NCBI RefSeq assembly: GCF_024347215.1
Contig: NZ_AP025282.1
Span: 2,170,001-2,234,000 of the forward strand
Direction: 5' to 3'
From: Aliamphritea ceti
GTDB lineage: Bacteria > Pseudomonadota > Gammaproteobacteria > Pseudomonadales > Balneatricaceae
DNA: 64,000 nucleotides
Part shown: positions 52,323 through 61,684 of the stretch, one piece after another
Layout of the letters: every line of letters starts with the position of its first letter
How positions within the stretch are numbered: the first letter of the stretch is position 1
Notes under the pieces: generated by a model
What the model saw: only the letters and a program-made list of their open reading frames with translations
Told to the model about the DNA's origin: nothing
Database searches by the model: none
Made by a program: the position numbers and the translations under genes

Positions 52323-54128
52323 TTATTCCACGGTGACGGATTTAGCAAGGTTGCGTGGCTGATCAACATCCGTGCCTTTCGCCAGCGCGGCGTAATAGGC
52401 AATCAGCTGAAGGGCAGCGACGTAGAGTAACGGACAGGTAAAGGGGTCAGATTCGGGCATCTCAATGGTTTCGATCTGATCACTACTACAGGCTTTAAGG
52501 CTGTGTTTGTCGCCTAATAAAATACAGCGGCCGCCTCTGGCGACTACTTCCTGCATATTCGACAGGGTCTTTTCTAACAGATCATTATTCGGCGCAATAA
52601 CGAACACTGGCACGCCAGCTTCAATCAGGGCAATAGGGCCGTGTTTAAGCTCACCGGCACCAAAGCCTTCGGCGTGGATATAGCTGATTTCTTTTAGCTT
52701 CAGCGCGCCTTCCATCGCAATCGGGAAGCTACTGCCGCGGCCAATAAAATAGGCATCCCGGACATCCGCGAGGCTGTTACCGATGGCTTCGAACTGGCTT
52801 TCCATACTCAGAATTTGTTCCAGTTTCTGTGGCACGCTTGCCAGAGTAGTAAAAGCTGCGCGGGCCATTTCTGCAGAAAACTGGCGACGTTGCTGTGCGG
52901 CCTGTATGGCCAGGCTACCCAAAACACTTAACTGAGCGGTGAAAGCTTTGGTCGAGGCGACGCCGATCTCAGGACCTGCCTGCGTCTGTACCGACATATC
53001 TGCTTCCCGGGCAATGCTGCTGGCGGCAACATTTACAATCGCCAGAGTTTTCTGATTGCTGCTACGGGCGTACTTCAGAGCAGCCAGAGTGTCTGCGGTC
53101 TCACCGGATTGCGAGATGAATACCGCCAGGCCTTTGTTGCTCATCAGTGGTGAACGATAGCGAAACTCTGATGCTACATCGATATCTACTGGCAGGGCCG
53201 CGAGCTGTTCAAACCAGTATTTGGCAACCATAGCGGCATAGTAAGAAGTACCACAGGCAATAATGCTGAGACGGTCAATTTCCATGAAATCCAGTGCCAG
53301 TTGATCTTTGAGATGATAGCTATGCACCAGAGTACGGGCGACTGTATCAGGCTGTTCGTGGATTTCTTTATGCATGTAGAAACTGTGGTTCTGCTTACCG
53401 GAATGTTCGTGGTCGATGTCATTATCAACCCGTTTGCGGTTAACACTGCGGCCAAAAGCATCTACCAACTCAATGTGCTGCTGGCTTAAACGCGCCTGAT
53501 CACCTTCTTCCAGATAGATAACCTGCGATGCACCGTTACCCAGTGCCATGGTATCTGATCCCAGGCTCATTTCTGTGTCGCCGCAACCTAACACCAGAGG
53601 GCTACCCCGGCGTGCAGCGTATATGTGATCCGGGTCATCATTGAATAAAACACCTAAAGCAAAGGCACCCTGTAAACGCTCCAGTGCCTGGTTCAGTGAC
53701 TGGTCAGGATCATTGCAGCGGCGGTAGTAATAGCTGATCAGGTGGGGAATAACTTCTGTATCTGTCTGGCTTTGAAATACAAAGCCTTCAGCCGTTAACC
53801 ACTGACGTAATTCATGGTGGTTTTCAATAATGCCATTATGTACAACGGCCACATGATCATTAGTATGAGGATGGGCGTTGCGGGTGTTAGGTTCGCCATG
53901 GGTTGCCCAGCGCGTATGGCCGATACCAGCGTTGCCACTCAGTAATTGCTGGGTTAACAGGTCACGCAGTGCCTGCAACTTACCGGTTTGTTTTACGGTT
54001 GAAATACCGCCTGGTGTGAGCACAGAAATGCCGGCTGAATCATAGCCGCGGTATTCAATGTTGCTCAGGCCGTCCAGTAGTTCGGGGACGACGTTTGAAT
54101 GACTGATAGATCCGACAATTCCGCACAT
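52323..54128 (-). CDS. glmS: Glutamine-fructose-6-phosphate aminotransferase
   Basis: A 601-residue full-length GlmS. The Ntn glutaminase domain begins with the nucleophile Cys2 (MCGIVGSISHSNVVPELLDGLSNIEYRGYDSAGI); two SIS isomerase domains follow (IACGTSYYAAMVAKYWFE, AEGFGAGELKHGPIALIE) and the C-terminus ends DQPRNLAKSVTVE. It makes glucosamine-6-phosphate for UDP-GlcNAc. Being first in a sigma-54-driven polysaccharide operon, it is probably a second copy dedicated to polymer synthesis, with the housekeeping glmS elsewhere. Confidence 0.93.
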   Translation of the reverse strand: MCGIVGSISHSNVVPELLDGLSNIEYRGYDSAGISVLTPGGISTVKQTGKLQALRDLLTQQLLSGNAGIGHTRWATHGEPNTRNAHPHTNDHVAVVHNGIIENHHELRQWLTAEGFVFQSQTDTEVIPHLISYYYRRCNDPDQSLNQALERLQGAFALGVLFNDDPDHIYAARRGSPLVLGCGDTEMSLGSDTMALGNGASQVIYLEEGDQARLSQQHIELVDAFGRSVNRKRVDNDIDHEHSGKQNHSFYMHKEIHEQPDTVARTLVHSYHLKDQLALDFMEIDRLSIIACGTSYYAAMVAKYWFEQLAALPVDIDVASEFRYRSPLMSNKGLAVFISQSGETADTLAALKYARSSNQKTLAIVNVAASSIAREADMSVQTQAGPEIGVASTKAFTAQLSVLGSLAIQAAQQRRQFSAEMARAAFTTLASVPQKLEQILSMESQFEAIGNSLADVRDAYFIGRGSSFPIAMEGALKLKEISYIHAEGFGAGELKHGPIALIEAGVPVFVIAPNNDLLEKTLSNMQEVVARGGRCILLGDKHSLKACSSDQIETIEMPESDPFTCPLLYVAALQLIAYYAALAKGTDVDQPRNLAKSVTVE

Positions 54129-54162
54129 GATAATTCTCCTTCATAACGAATGTATTTGTTAT

Positions 54163-54178
54163 TGCAGAAGCCGTGCCA
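54163..54178 (-). promoter_or_regulatory. Sigma-54 promoter, glmS operon
   Basis: Minus strand TGGCACG-GCTT-CTGCA: a perfect -24 element and one deviation at -12. It lies 35 bases before the glmS ATG. The enhancer box is 73 bases upstream. Confidence 0.85.
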
Positions 54179-54251
54179 TTTCTTGTATTTGTTTTAAATC
54201 AATGGGTTATGTTGTTTTGTTGGAAGGGTAATGAATGCTTGATTAGCTGTT

Positions 54252-54266
54252 GTCGCATTTTGAGAA
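54252..54266. promoter_or_regulatory. SypG-type enhancer box 3
   Basis: GTCGCA-TTT-TGAGAA: one mismatch in the left half, and a hybrid of the TTCGCA and TGAGAA half-sites seen at the other boxes. Confidence 0.65.
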
Positions 54267-54355
54267 TTGTTTTGCGAGGCGAAGAAAACCTTTCCCTGAA
54301 AAGGGTGTTTATATAAGTGTTATCGGGAATAAAATAATACAAACAGTCGAAGCGC

Positions 54356-55744
54356 TTAGGTATGCCTGGACGCCTGACGGTTCTGATATTGTGATAAGGC
54401 CACTGCGAGTGCCAGCATAATGTATAGCGGCCAGGTAAAGCCCATGGTCAGGAATGTACCTGACACACAGAATCCAGCCAGTCCGGCCTGTACCGATTGA
54501 GCACAGGCAAACAACACCGGATCATATGGGGCTGTTTTCTTGCTGTCGGTGATATCGGTTTTGGGTGCAAAGCTTTTGAGGCAGCGACTGCTGATTCGGG
54601 CAACGGCGATAATGATGGCAATGAATACAGTAAAACCCAGTAGGCCGGTTTCGGCGAGCACGCCAAACCAGGTACTGTGTACCGCATGGTTCTTACCGTC
54701 CCAGTGGGGGCTGTAATCGAAGTAGTTTGATATAAAGTTATTCAGGCCAACACCGGTTAACGGGTGGTGCAGCGCCATGCCAATAGCCGCTTGCCAGGCG
54801 TAAACCCGGCCCATTGCTGATTCATCGATACCTTCTTCGTGGGCGCCACCGGAGGCCCGGTCGGTTATACCTGCCAGCACAAAGAGCACCATCAGAGCAG
54901 CTCCTCCAAGGCTTATCAGCAGGACTTTGTTTTCTACCCGGTGCCAGGCATAAATGCCGCTTACAGCGCAGATTCCCAATAAACCGCCGCGACTTTGGGT
55001 GGCGATGACTGCACAAGCGACTAATACAAAGCAGATCATACCGAGTAATTTCCAAAGCTTGCCGAACCCAGGTGTTAACAGCATGGCCAGAGCAAAGCTG
55101 GCTGGAAATAGCAGCACCAGAGACAGGTCGTTGGGGTCTCCCAGCATTGAGCCAATACTGCGGCCAATGGTTACCCGGGTTCCTTCTACCAATTCCAGCC
55201 CCATATGTTTATTGCGCAGAGCAACGATAGCGACACTGATCCCGCAAACAATCATGGTCAGTAATAGCCAGAAAAACTGGCGGCTGTGGCGCAGCAACCA
55301 ACTGATCGCAAATACCATCGCAGCAATTTTGATATAGGTGCCGGTCAGGCTGCTCATGGCTGCGCTGCGGTTAGTTGCGAGTAAGCAACCAATTATCACC
55401 AGTACCAGGAAGAAACAGAATACTGATAATTCCCGGCTCCAGAACATGTTGATGCGTTTGGTCAGCATGTTCACTGCCAGCGATCCAAGAGTACCCAGTG
55501 CCAGCAGCTGTGGGATATGCAGTGGATACAAGGCGGGAAATACCTCATGCAGCCGAAAGAATGAAAAGGCAATAAAGGCCAGACAGAGTAAAAATGGCAT
55601 TTGTAAGCCTGCCGCCAGACAAGCTGGCAGCAGGGCGATAGCAGCAATCAGTGGGCTCGGAACTTTAACCCAGACCAGTGCGATCAGTAGAAGAAAACTG
55701 CCTGCCAGAATAATCTGAGTACGACGCTGGTTAATCGGCAGCAT
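54356..55744 (-). CDS. O-antigen ligase/polymerase family protein, SypL-like
   Basis: A 462-residue protein with about twelve membrane helices and the Wzy_C motif: MGRVYAWQAAIGMALHHPLTGVGLNNFISNYFDY followed by VHSTWFGVLAETGLLGF. The large periplasmic loop carries the catalytic arginine and histidine typical of WaaL/Wzy. It polymerises or ligates the lipid-linked repeat in the periplasm. It starts two bases after the flippase gene ends, so they share an operon. Confidence 0.88.
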   Translation of the reverse strand: MLPINQRRTQIILAGSFLLLIALVWVKVPSPLIAAIALLPACLAAGLQMPFLLCLAFIAFSFFRLHEVFPALYPLHIPQLLALGTLGSLAVNMLTKRINMFWSRELSVFCFFLVLVIIGCLLATNRSAAMSSLTGTYIKIAAMVFAISWLLRHSRQFFWLLLTMIVCGISVAIVALRNKHMGLELVEGTRVTIGRSIGSMLGDPNDLSLVLLFPASFALAMLLTPGFGKLWKLLGMICFVLVACAVIATQSRGGLLGICAVSGIYAWHRVENKVLLISLGGAALMVLFVLAGITDRASGGAHEEGIDESAMGRVYAWQAAIGMALHHPLTGVGLNNFISNYFDYSPHWDGKNHAVHSTWFGVLAETGLLGFTVFIAIIIAVARISSRCLKSFAPKTDITDSKKTAPYDPVLFACAQSVQAGLAGFCVSGTFLTMGFTWPLYIMLALAVALSQYQNRQASRHT

Positions 55745-55746
55745 AA

Positions 55747-57288
55747 CTATTTACCTGGATTAACGGGCAGGGAAAGTTTTTGTAACAGCGTTTGTAACGG
55801 GCCTTTCAGCTTTACAGGAAGCAAGTTGAGCGGCAGCAGGCTTAGAGGAATCAGGCCACTGATGATAACTGCCACTGTAAAGCCACCAAACAGTAGTGGA
55901 TATACAGCCAGGTTCGACCAGCTTAATGGTTGCTGGGGCATCAGGCTGATGAACAGCAAGCTGATTCCGGCCAGTAACAGCAATCGGCGTAATGGGTAAG
56001 GTAATGGCAGGATTCGCTGGCTTATATACAGAGTAACCAGACAACGGCTGATCAGGGCCAGGCTGGTGGCTATAATCGCTCCCCAGGCCTGATACAGCGG
56101 AATAAGCAACAGGTAACCGGTCAGCGCTAATGCGGCAGCGCTGCAGTCAACAGCAGCAGGGCGCCAGGTACTGCGTTGTGTCATTGCTCCAAAGTTAAGG
56201 GTAGCTGTTATGTTGTGAACGGCTGCCAGAGCCGCAAGCCACGGAATGTAAGCAATGGCACCATGATAACTGGTAGGGGTCATAAGCCGTATCAGCATTG
56301 GGCCAACTGCGGTAATGAAGAGTGCAGCAAATAGTGCAATGACGATACCTATGCTGGCGAAGCGGGCGCAGGCTTCTGAGCCGTTGGCTTCTTTAAGACG
56401 GCTGAAGCGACGGGCATGCCACCAGAGATCAAAAGGCTGAATCAGTACTGCAGTAATCAGGCCGAATTTAGCTGCCAGTGCATATTCAGCCATTTTTGCC
56501 GTGCCTATACTGTCTGCAAGAATCCAGCGGTCGAAACTGCCCAGAATAAAGCCGGCAATACCGACAAATATCAGCGGCCCGCCGTAGATTGAATAGCTGC
56601 GAAAACGGGTGAAATCAAAACGGATGCCGGTGTCCTGATATTGCTTCCTGATCAGATAGGCTGCCAGCAAAACTGCTGAAATCAGGGTTGCGCAAAGTAC
56701 ACCTGTTACGCCGAATCCCAGTGTTAGTAACAACACGCTGATAGCAACCTGAAGTGCTACTCTGCCGGCGGTACCTGCAAGATAAAGCCAGGCAAAGTTC
56801 TGCATACGTAACCAGGCCAGTGGTACCAGAATTGTGCCGCATAAGGCCAGGCTGAACAGAATTAAACGGGTTTCAGTTTCATTGATTCCGCCTGGCAATA
56901 ACCGGGTAATCGGTCCGGCAAGTAACTGACCAAGTATCAAAGCAAAAGCGCCCAGGCAGAGTGCCATGCCAAATATATTTGCAGCTGCCGCTTTACGTTC
57001 TTCCGCGCTGTCAGCACTGCCCGCATAACGGTAAAGCGTTTCAGCCAGACCCATGCCGATCAGAATACTTAGCAGGTCTGCCAGAGTTTGCAGGACATCC
57101 AGACGGCCATAGTCAGCAGGTGTCAGATAATGCGTTGCTACTGGTACCATCACTAATGCCAGACCTTTTGATAGTCCCAGTGCTGCGGCGTAAATCAGGC
57201 TGTATTGCAGAGCCTGAGGTAAGCGGTTAAAACGCTGAACTAAAGGATTTCGTCTATGCTCGCCTGAAGTATGTAATCCACTGGACAT
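55747..57288 (-). CDS. Polysaccharide flippase (Wzx/RfbX type), SypK-like
   Basis: A 513-residue MOP-superfamily transporter with about fourteen helices. ALGLSKGLALVMVPVATHYLTPADYGRLDVLQTL is the family N-terminal signature; FGLITAVLIQPFDLWWHARR is a conserved cytoplasmic loop. It flips the lipid-linked repeat across the inner membrane. First gene of a two-gene operon with the ligase, GGAGGG before the ATG, and a sigma-54 promoter upstream. Confidence 0.88.
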   Translation of the reverse strand: MSSGLHTSGEHRRNPLVQRFNRLPQALQYSLIYAAALGLSKGLALVMVPVATHYLTPADYGRLDVLQTLADLLSILIGMGLAETLYRYAGSADSAEERKAAAANIFGMALCLGAFALILGQLLAGPITRLLPGGINETETRLILFSLALCGTILVPLAWLRMQNFAWLYLAGTAGRVALQVAISVLLLTLGFGVTGVLCATLISAVLLAAYLIRKQYQDTGIRFDFTRFRSYSIYGGPLIFVGIAGFILGSFDRWILADSIGTAKMAEYALAAKFGLITAVLIQPFDLWWHARRFSRLKEANGSEACARFASIGIVIALFAALFITAVGPMLIRLMTPTSYHGAIAYIPWLAALAAVHNITATLNFGAMTQRSTWRPAAVDCSAAALALTGYLLLIPLYQAWGAIIATSLALISRCLVTLYISQRILPLPYPLRRLLLLAGISLLFISLMPQQPLSWSNLAVYPLLFGGFTVAVIISGLIPLSLLPLNLLPVKLKGPLQTLLQKLSLPVNPGK

Positions 57289-57327
57289 GATGCTGACCCT
57301 CCGTGATATCTGTTATGCAGTGTATAA

Positions 57328-57343
57328 AGCTATAATCAGGCCA
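57328..57343 (-). promoter_or_regulatory. Sigma-54 promoter, flippase/ligase operon
   Basis: Minus strand TGGCCTG-ATTA-TAGCT keeps GG and GC with correct spacing but deviates at inner positions. It is the weakest of the set. It lies 40 bases before the flippase ATG. Confidence 0.65.
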
Positions 57344-57427
57344 TTGTTACTATCTTCAATTAAATCAATTGGTTATATGTTTTATGTAATGTAAGGCTTA
57401 GATTTAGGTAAGTGTGTACATAGATTT

Positions 57428-57442
57428 TTCGCATTTTGCGAA
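57428..57442. promoter_or_regulatory. SypG-type enhancer box 4
   Basis: TTCGCA-TTT-TGCGAA, a perfect dyad, 84 bases upstream of the sigma-54 element of the flippase operon. TGAGAA-like half-sites follow at 57451-57470. Confidence 0.8.
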
Positions 57443-57487
57443 ACGTAATGTGAGAGCTTATAGCGTGAGAAAAAAGGTGTGGCTTAT

Positions 57488-57517
57488 ATAAAAAAACCCG
57501 GCAAAATCTGCCGGGTT
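57488..57517 (-). terminator. Intrinsic terminator after the DUF4114 gene
   Basis: Arms AACCCGGCA (57495-57503) and TGCCGGGTT (57509-57517); on the minus strand the stem is followed by a T-run. It closes the DUF4114 unit and separates it from the flippase promoter. Confidence 0.88.
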
Positions 57518-57624
57518 ATCCTCCCAATTGAGGGGGGGCGGGAGGTATAGGTGAAAGAGGTGAGCTGCTTACGTAAACAGTTCAGCGGCACTCTTTTATG
57601 AAATGTTTTTGCGACGCTGTTCTA

Positions 57625-58701
57625 TTACATTATCTTTTGAAGCAGATGACTAAAGGTTCTGCGTGCCAGTAGTTGCTGGCTCAGGCGTTTTGCAAGTAAG
57701 CCGATGCCAGCTAACAGAATCAATAAAGCGCTGGCGGCACTATTACCCAGTTTCGGCATGGGGGCTGCCTGCATATTGATGACCGTCTCGGTTGACGGAA
57801 TATCTGCAAACATAGCGGTGACCGGGTCAGTCCGGATACGGAAAACCGCATCATTAAAGTCGTTGTCACCGTAGGGCCGTTTGAGATCCTCAAAGCCGAG
57901 GATGTAGTCATTGTCGGCAGACAGGCTGGACATCATGGCGACGTGGCGGGCATCTTCATCAATACCTGTATACAGATATGCATCGCTGCTGTTTTCAGGA
58001 TTCAGAAAGTCTAAAGTGTACATCGCCAGGTTGTCGTGGTTGGTATCCCAACCTTTCACCTGAGAGCCATTCCAGGCGTTCTGTATCAGAAAGAAGCCCA
58101 TATTAGTGCCTTCACTAAAGGTTTCACCGCCGGTCATTTCAAAGTCAGTACCAACGATATTGGTTAATTCCGCGCCGCCCAGGGTGACAGTATCACCTGC
58201 ATTAAGACTGCCACCACTGCCGCTGCCGGAGACATTATTGAAGATCATGCCAGCATCAACACCACTTATATTTTGCAGTTCGCTGAGGCTGATGTTACCG
58301 GAGCTGTTGGTATCAATACTGCCAAAGCTAATGTCGTTAAAGCTGTTATCTTCAAATGTGAAGTAGCCTAGTGAGTTCCTGTAGCCGGCACCTTCTGACA
58401 AAAAGGTAACACTGACATGGGCATCATCGGTAAAGGTTAAATTTGGATTATATGAAGAGTTCAAAAATTCCTGATTGACGTCCTGGCCTTCTGGTAACGC
58501 ATTTGTGACCTCTGTCAGTAAGCCCGCAGGCAGGTCAATGTTCACCAGTGTGTCAGTTGCATCATCTGCAGCTAACGCTAATGGGCTACAAAACATACTG
58601 AGTAAAATGAATTTCTGACTGAATCGGTGAAGTGTACTCACATGCAATTTGTGCCGGAGCATCCTCGTCGTTCGTAACGGAGTGAATGTGTGTGTTTGCA
58701 T
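57625..58701 (-). CDS. DUF4114 protein with exosortase-type C-terminal sorting signal
   Basis: A 358-residue exported protein: a long signal peptide ending near residue 45 (FILLSMFCSPLALA), a Ser/Gly/Asn-rich body, and a DUF4114 domain near 200-290 with the diagnostic GDNDFNDAVFRI. A tripartite C-terminal signal follows: APMPKLGNSA (313-322), a hydrophobic helix (SALLILLAGIGLL) and a basic tail (KRLSQQLLARR). This resembles PEP-CTERM tails, with a variant motif and a tail about 20 residues long. It is the likely substrate of the exosortase encoded next door. AGGGGA precedes the ATG, and the transcript is single-gene behind its own sigma-54 promoter. Confidence 0.85.
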   Translation of the reverse strand: MQTHTFTPLRTTRMLRHKLHVSTLHRFSQKFILLSMFCSPLALAADDATDTLVNIDLPAGLLTEVTNALPEGQDVNQEFLNSSYNPNLTFTDDAHVSVTFLSEGAGYRNSLGYFTFEDNSFNDISFGSIDTNSSGNISLSELQNISGVDAGMIFNNVSGSGSGGSLNAGDTVTLGGAELTNIVGTDFEMTGGETFSEGTNMGFFLIQNAWNGSQVKGWDTNHDNLAMYTLDFLNPENSSDAYLYTGIDEDARHVAMMSSLSADNDYILGFEDLKRPYGDNDFNDAVFRIRTDPVTAMFADIPSTETVINMQAAPMPKLGNSAASALLILLAGIGLLAKRLSQQLLARRTFSHLLQKIM

Positions 58702-58815
58702 TGCGATCCCCTTTTTTTGGAAAAGTATTCTGATGCATATGCACCTGAGTACAGACAGACCTATAGGCAGGATCGATATGGAAAACTGCCTGGAATGTCT
58801 CTCTAGTATTTATTG

Positions 58816-58831
58816 AGCAGATTACATGCCA
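58816..58831 (-). promoter_or_regulatory. Sigma-54 promoter, DUF4114 gene
   Basis: Minus strand TGGCATG-TAAT-CTGCT matches the consensus with two deviations, invariant bases kept. It lies 115 bases before the ATG, with two enhancer boxes upstream. Confidence 0.8.
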
Positions 58832-58895
58832 AGTATTAACTTGTTGTTTGTTAAGGGTTTGTTTTTGTTTGTTGCGTTATGCGCAGTTAATAAGC

Positions 58896-58949
58896 GTCGC
58901 AAAGTGAGAAATTTTCAACCTTATGCGATACGTATTCTCAATATGAGAA
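58896..58949. promoter_or_regulatory. SypG-type enhancer boxes 5a and 5b
   Basis: GTCGCA-AAG-TGAGAA (58896-58910) and the perfect dyad TTCTCA-ATA-TGAGAA (58935-58949), centred 39 bases apart. The second has the TTCTCA-N3-TGA form I recall for the V. fischeri syp enhancer, and overlaps the last codons of the exosortase gene. Confidence 0.8.
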
Positions 58950-60392
58950 ATGGCTTAGCCGTTGCTGGTCAGGAAAGTTGCCTGCAATGCTGGCGGCTAT
59001 ATGACACTGGCCAAACTCGATAAAAGCCATTGGTTGGGGGAATGTGTTTTGAGACAACGAAGGCAGGTGTGTTGGGTCAGCAAGTTGGCTAACTGTGCTT
59101 AAAACACTGCTGAACTGAAAGTGGATACGTTTGATGAGAATTTTAAGTTCCGGGTATTCCGGGTATAGCTGTCCTGCAAAAATAATTCCCTGAGTTATCT
59201 GCTCTGAGCTATTGCTGAGCGGGCTGTCGAGCATGTTCTCGAGAATGTGCGCGCCTTCAGCGTTGCGTTGTAAAGGCAGTAAAGCAATGCTGCCATTGCA
59301 GTAATTATGTGAGAAACCACTTACCCGATAATTACCCCGGTTGGCCGGAGACAGCTCACCAAGCTTACTTATAGGGAGGTTTTTCAGACCGCGCACCGGA
59401 ACTGAGTCTGTTTCGGTTATAGCTGGCGTAATGTCCGTTACCCGTATGGCAGGTGCTATCACTAAGGCAACAAGCAGACATGCCATTGCGCTACTGTTAA
59501 GACGTTGTAATTTAGATGTGGCTTTTTGATTATCCGCAGCAGGTGAGTTCTGCGGTGAAGTTTTGTTAGTGGGTCTGACACAGATGACAGGCATGATAAA
59601 TAGCAGAGCATCAACAATCAGCATGCCGTCACCGTCATGGATATAGGCATATAAATCAGGTCCGGTTGCCATTAATGCCAGTCGTACGCCATTAATTATC
59701 AACACTATGATACTGAGAATGCCTGCCCGCAGCAGATCGGCCATATTCAGACGCTGGTGGTTCCACAGGCTAATGCTCAACCAGAGCAGCAGCGCCAGTG
59801 ATAGGTTAGTAAAAGCAGAGCAGCCGGTGAGAATCAGCAGACTGAAACCGTTGTCCTGATTGATCAGGTTACCGGAGACACTGTACTGATCACCGGGTGG
59901 CAGAAACAGCGCCGATAACCAGGTATCGAATCCCAATATCTGATCAGCAAAGCCGTTGAGCATTAGCTGGGTCAGAGGTTCCCGTATGGCGATGGACAGC
60001 ATCAGCCAGGCCGCCGCCATCATGTAGCGGTTAACACTGTTGCGTAGCCAAAAGAATGCTGACAGAGCACATATAAGCCAGCTAAGTAACGCAATAGGTA
60101 TCAGCAAGGCTAAAGTCAGAAACCCCGCCAGACAAACGCCAGGAATACTGTCGGTCTGGAAATGAGTTTGCTGTCCGTTCTTTTGAAGACGCGTTTGTGC
60201 TGTTTGAAGCTGACGGGCTTTACGGTACAGCAACACTGCTATTAGCAAGCTTAGCCAGATTACCGGGCTGCGACCAAAGCCTTCCAGTAATGCTGACAAT
60301 AATCCCTGGTTATAGATGCTGAAAAGAGCTGCTGGCAGCAGGGCATTCAGTGCTGCCAGGCCACTCAGGTACGCAAAAAAACGGCTGTTCAT
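58938..60392 (-). CDS. Exosortase-family transpeptidase with a C-terminal periplasmic extension
   Basis: A 484-residue membrane protein. The first ~270 residues form the exosortase core of about eight helices with the catalytic triad in order: Cys191 in LILTGCSAFTNLS, Arg237 in LIINGVRLAL and His252 in YAYIHDGDG. A linker, one more helix (near 303-318) and a periplasmic domain of about 165 residues follow. The extension is not one I can name and takes the place of the EpsI domain fused to some exosortases. The enzyme should cleave the sorting signal of the DUF4114 protein. It overlaps the GT gene stop by four bases. Confidence 0.85.
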   Translation of the reverse strand: MNSRFFAYLSGLAALNALLPAALFSIYNQGLLSALLEGFGRSPVIWLSLLIAVLLYRKARQLQTAQTRLQKNGQQTHFQTDSIPGVCLAGFLTLALLIPIALLSWLICALSAFFWLRNSVNRYMMAAAWLMLSIAIREPLTQLMLNGFADQILGFDTWLSALFLPPGDQYSVSGNLINQDNGFSLLILTGCSAFTNLSLALLLWLSISLWNHQRLNMADLLRAGILSIIVLIINGVRLALMATGPDLYAYIHDGDGMLIVDALLFIMPVICVRPTNKTSPQNSPAADNQKATSKLQRLNSSAMACLLVALVIAPAIRVTDITPAITETDSVPVRGLKNLPISKLGELSPANRGNYRVSGFSHNYCNGSIALLPLQRNAEGAHILENMLDSPLSNSSEQITQGIIFAGQLYPEYPELKILIKRIHFQFSSVLSTVSQLADPTHLPSLSQNTFPQPMAFIEFGQCHIAASIAGNFPDQQRLSHFSY

Positions 60393-61453
60393 GAGCGTTC
60401 AGCCATTTGTGCCAGTGCCGGTAATGCCTGGCGATATACATCAATTATTTTGGGGCCGACAACGTCACAGCTGAAGCGCTGACGAATAGTCTGATAAGCC
60501 ATCAGTGATATGCAGCTTCGATCAGTAGCTGTACTTTGTTGCCAGTGTTGAATCACCTTTTGAAACAGAATGAAGTTCTGTGGTGGGATCAGCCAGCCAT
60601 TTTTTTCATGCTGAATAAGCTGCGGTAACGCGCCTATCGCGAAGCTGACAACAGGAATTCCCCGTGACATAGCTTCCAGTGCCACCAGAGGTAATCCTTC
60701 GCAGCGGCTGGTAATGCATAGCAAGCCAACATCATCCCAATGGTCCTGCATATCTACCTGTCCATGAAAATGCAGATGCGGGTAATGATCCTGTAAGGCT
60801 TCACGCATCGGGCCGTCCCCAAAGACAGCTACTTCCGTGTGTTCATCAGGCTTACTTGTGGATTTACAGGCAGAAGAGAGTGTAGCGGTGATCTGTGCAA
60901 AGCAGTCGGGGCCTTTCTCATGGGAGAGCCGGCCGACAAAGGCGATTTTCTTGCCTTTATTCTGGCGATAACCTCCTGTGCTGACAAAGTTAGGTAGCTG
61001 GTTGCAGTCGCAGGATAGCCGGTTTGCAATTTCGGGGCTCACGCTGATGACCTGATTTGCCAGCGGTGCGCTCAGCGTATCCAACATACTGTACAGACGT
61101 AGCCGGCCTTCGCCTAAATCACCTGCATGATACGTCGATACGACAGGGACCCTGGCCAGCCGGGCAGTTATTCTGCCAAGAATGCCAGCTTTATAGCCAT
61201 GGGTTGCCAGCATGGCAGGATGATGTCGCAACAGTTTATAGAGTGAGTACCAGCCTTCGCTGGTTTGCCATTCTATTCCCGCCTCATCGAGTTGATCTTT
61301 AAGCGGGTGAGGCCCGTAATCATTTATAAAGATGATTCGGGTCTGATAACCCTGACGTTTAAGCCAGCCAGACAGATTAAGTATATGGGTTTCTATACCC
61401 CCGCTGTTACGGCTGTCGATCAGCTGAAAAATGATCCAGTCATGTAAGGACAT
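60389..61453 (-). CDS. Family 4 glycosyltransferase coupled to the exosortase
   Basis: A 354-residue GT-B enzyme: IIFQLIDSRNSGGIETHILNLSGWLKRQGY as acceptor-domain start, IAFVGRLSHEKGPDCFAQI in the donor domain and CITSRCEGLPLVALEAMSRGIPVVSF as the catalytic segment. I start at 61453, with AGGAG at proper spacing, rather than the upstream GTG at 61471. Coupling to the exosortase gene suggests it may glycosylate the sorted protein or act in polymer synthesis. Confidence 0.87.
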   Translation of the reverse strand: MSLHDWIIFQLIDSRNSGGIETHILNLSGWLKRQGYQTRIIFINDYGPHPLKDQLDEAGIEWQTSEGWYSLYKLLRHHPAMLATHGYKAGILGRITARLARVPVVSTYHAGDLGEGRLRLYSMLDTLSAPLANQVISVSPEIANRLSCDCNQLPNFVSTGGYRQNKGKKIAFVGRLSHEKGPDCFAQITATLSSACKSTSKPDEHTEVAVFGDGPMREALQDHYPHLHFHGQVDMQDHWDDVGLLCITSRCEGLPLVALEAMSRGIPVVSFAIGALPQLIQHEKNGWLIPPQNFILFQKVIQHWQQSTATDRSCISLMAYQTIRQRFSCDVVGPKIIDVYRQALPALAQMAERS

Positions 61454-61542
61454 AGTCAGATCTCCTGTCACAGTTTCCTTGTTGTTGCTTTGATTGCCGA
61501 GCCGCTACGGACATAACTCGGCAGCTTTAATGAGAGGGATAA

Positions 61543-61558
61543 CGCAAATTAACGGCCA
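61543..61558 (-). promoter_or_regulatory. Sigma-54 promoter, GT/exosortase operon
   Basis: Minus strand TGGCCGT-TAAT-TTGCG: GG and TTGC at exact spacing. It lies 90 bases before the glycosyltransferase start and 126 bases from the shared enhancer box. Confidence 0.72.
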
Positions 61559-61684
61559 CTTATAAAATACTATTTATAAATCAGTGTCTTGCAGGGTTTA
61601 TGGTTTGTTTGAGGATTTACAGATCGGTAACAATTACAGGAAATTTCACAAATTAAGATCGTGTTTAGCAAGTTGCGTGGGAAT

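Noticed and set aside
54954..55718. Two plus-strand frames of about 126 codons opposite the ligase gene
   Set aside because: Antisense to a well-supported membrane protein; the high hydrophobic codon bias of the real gene produces these open frames.
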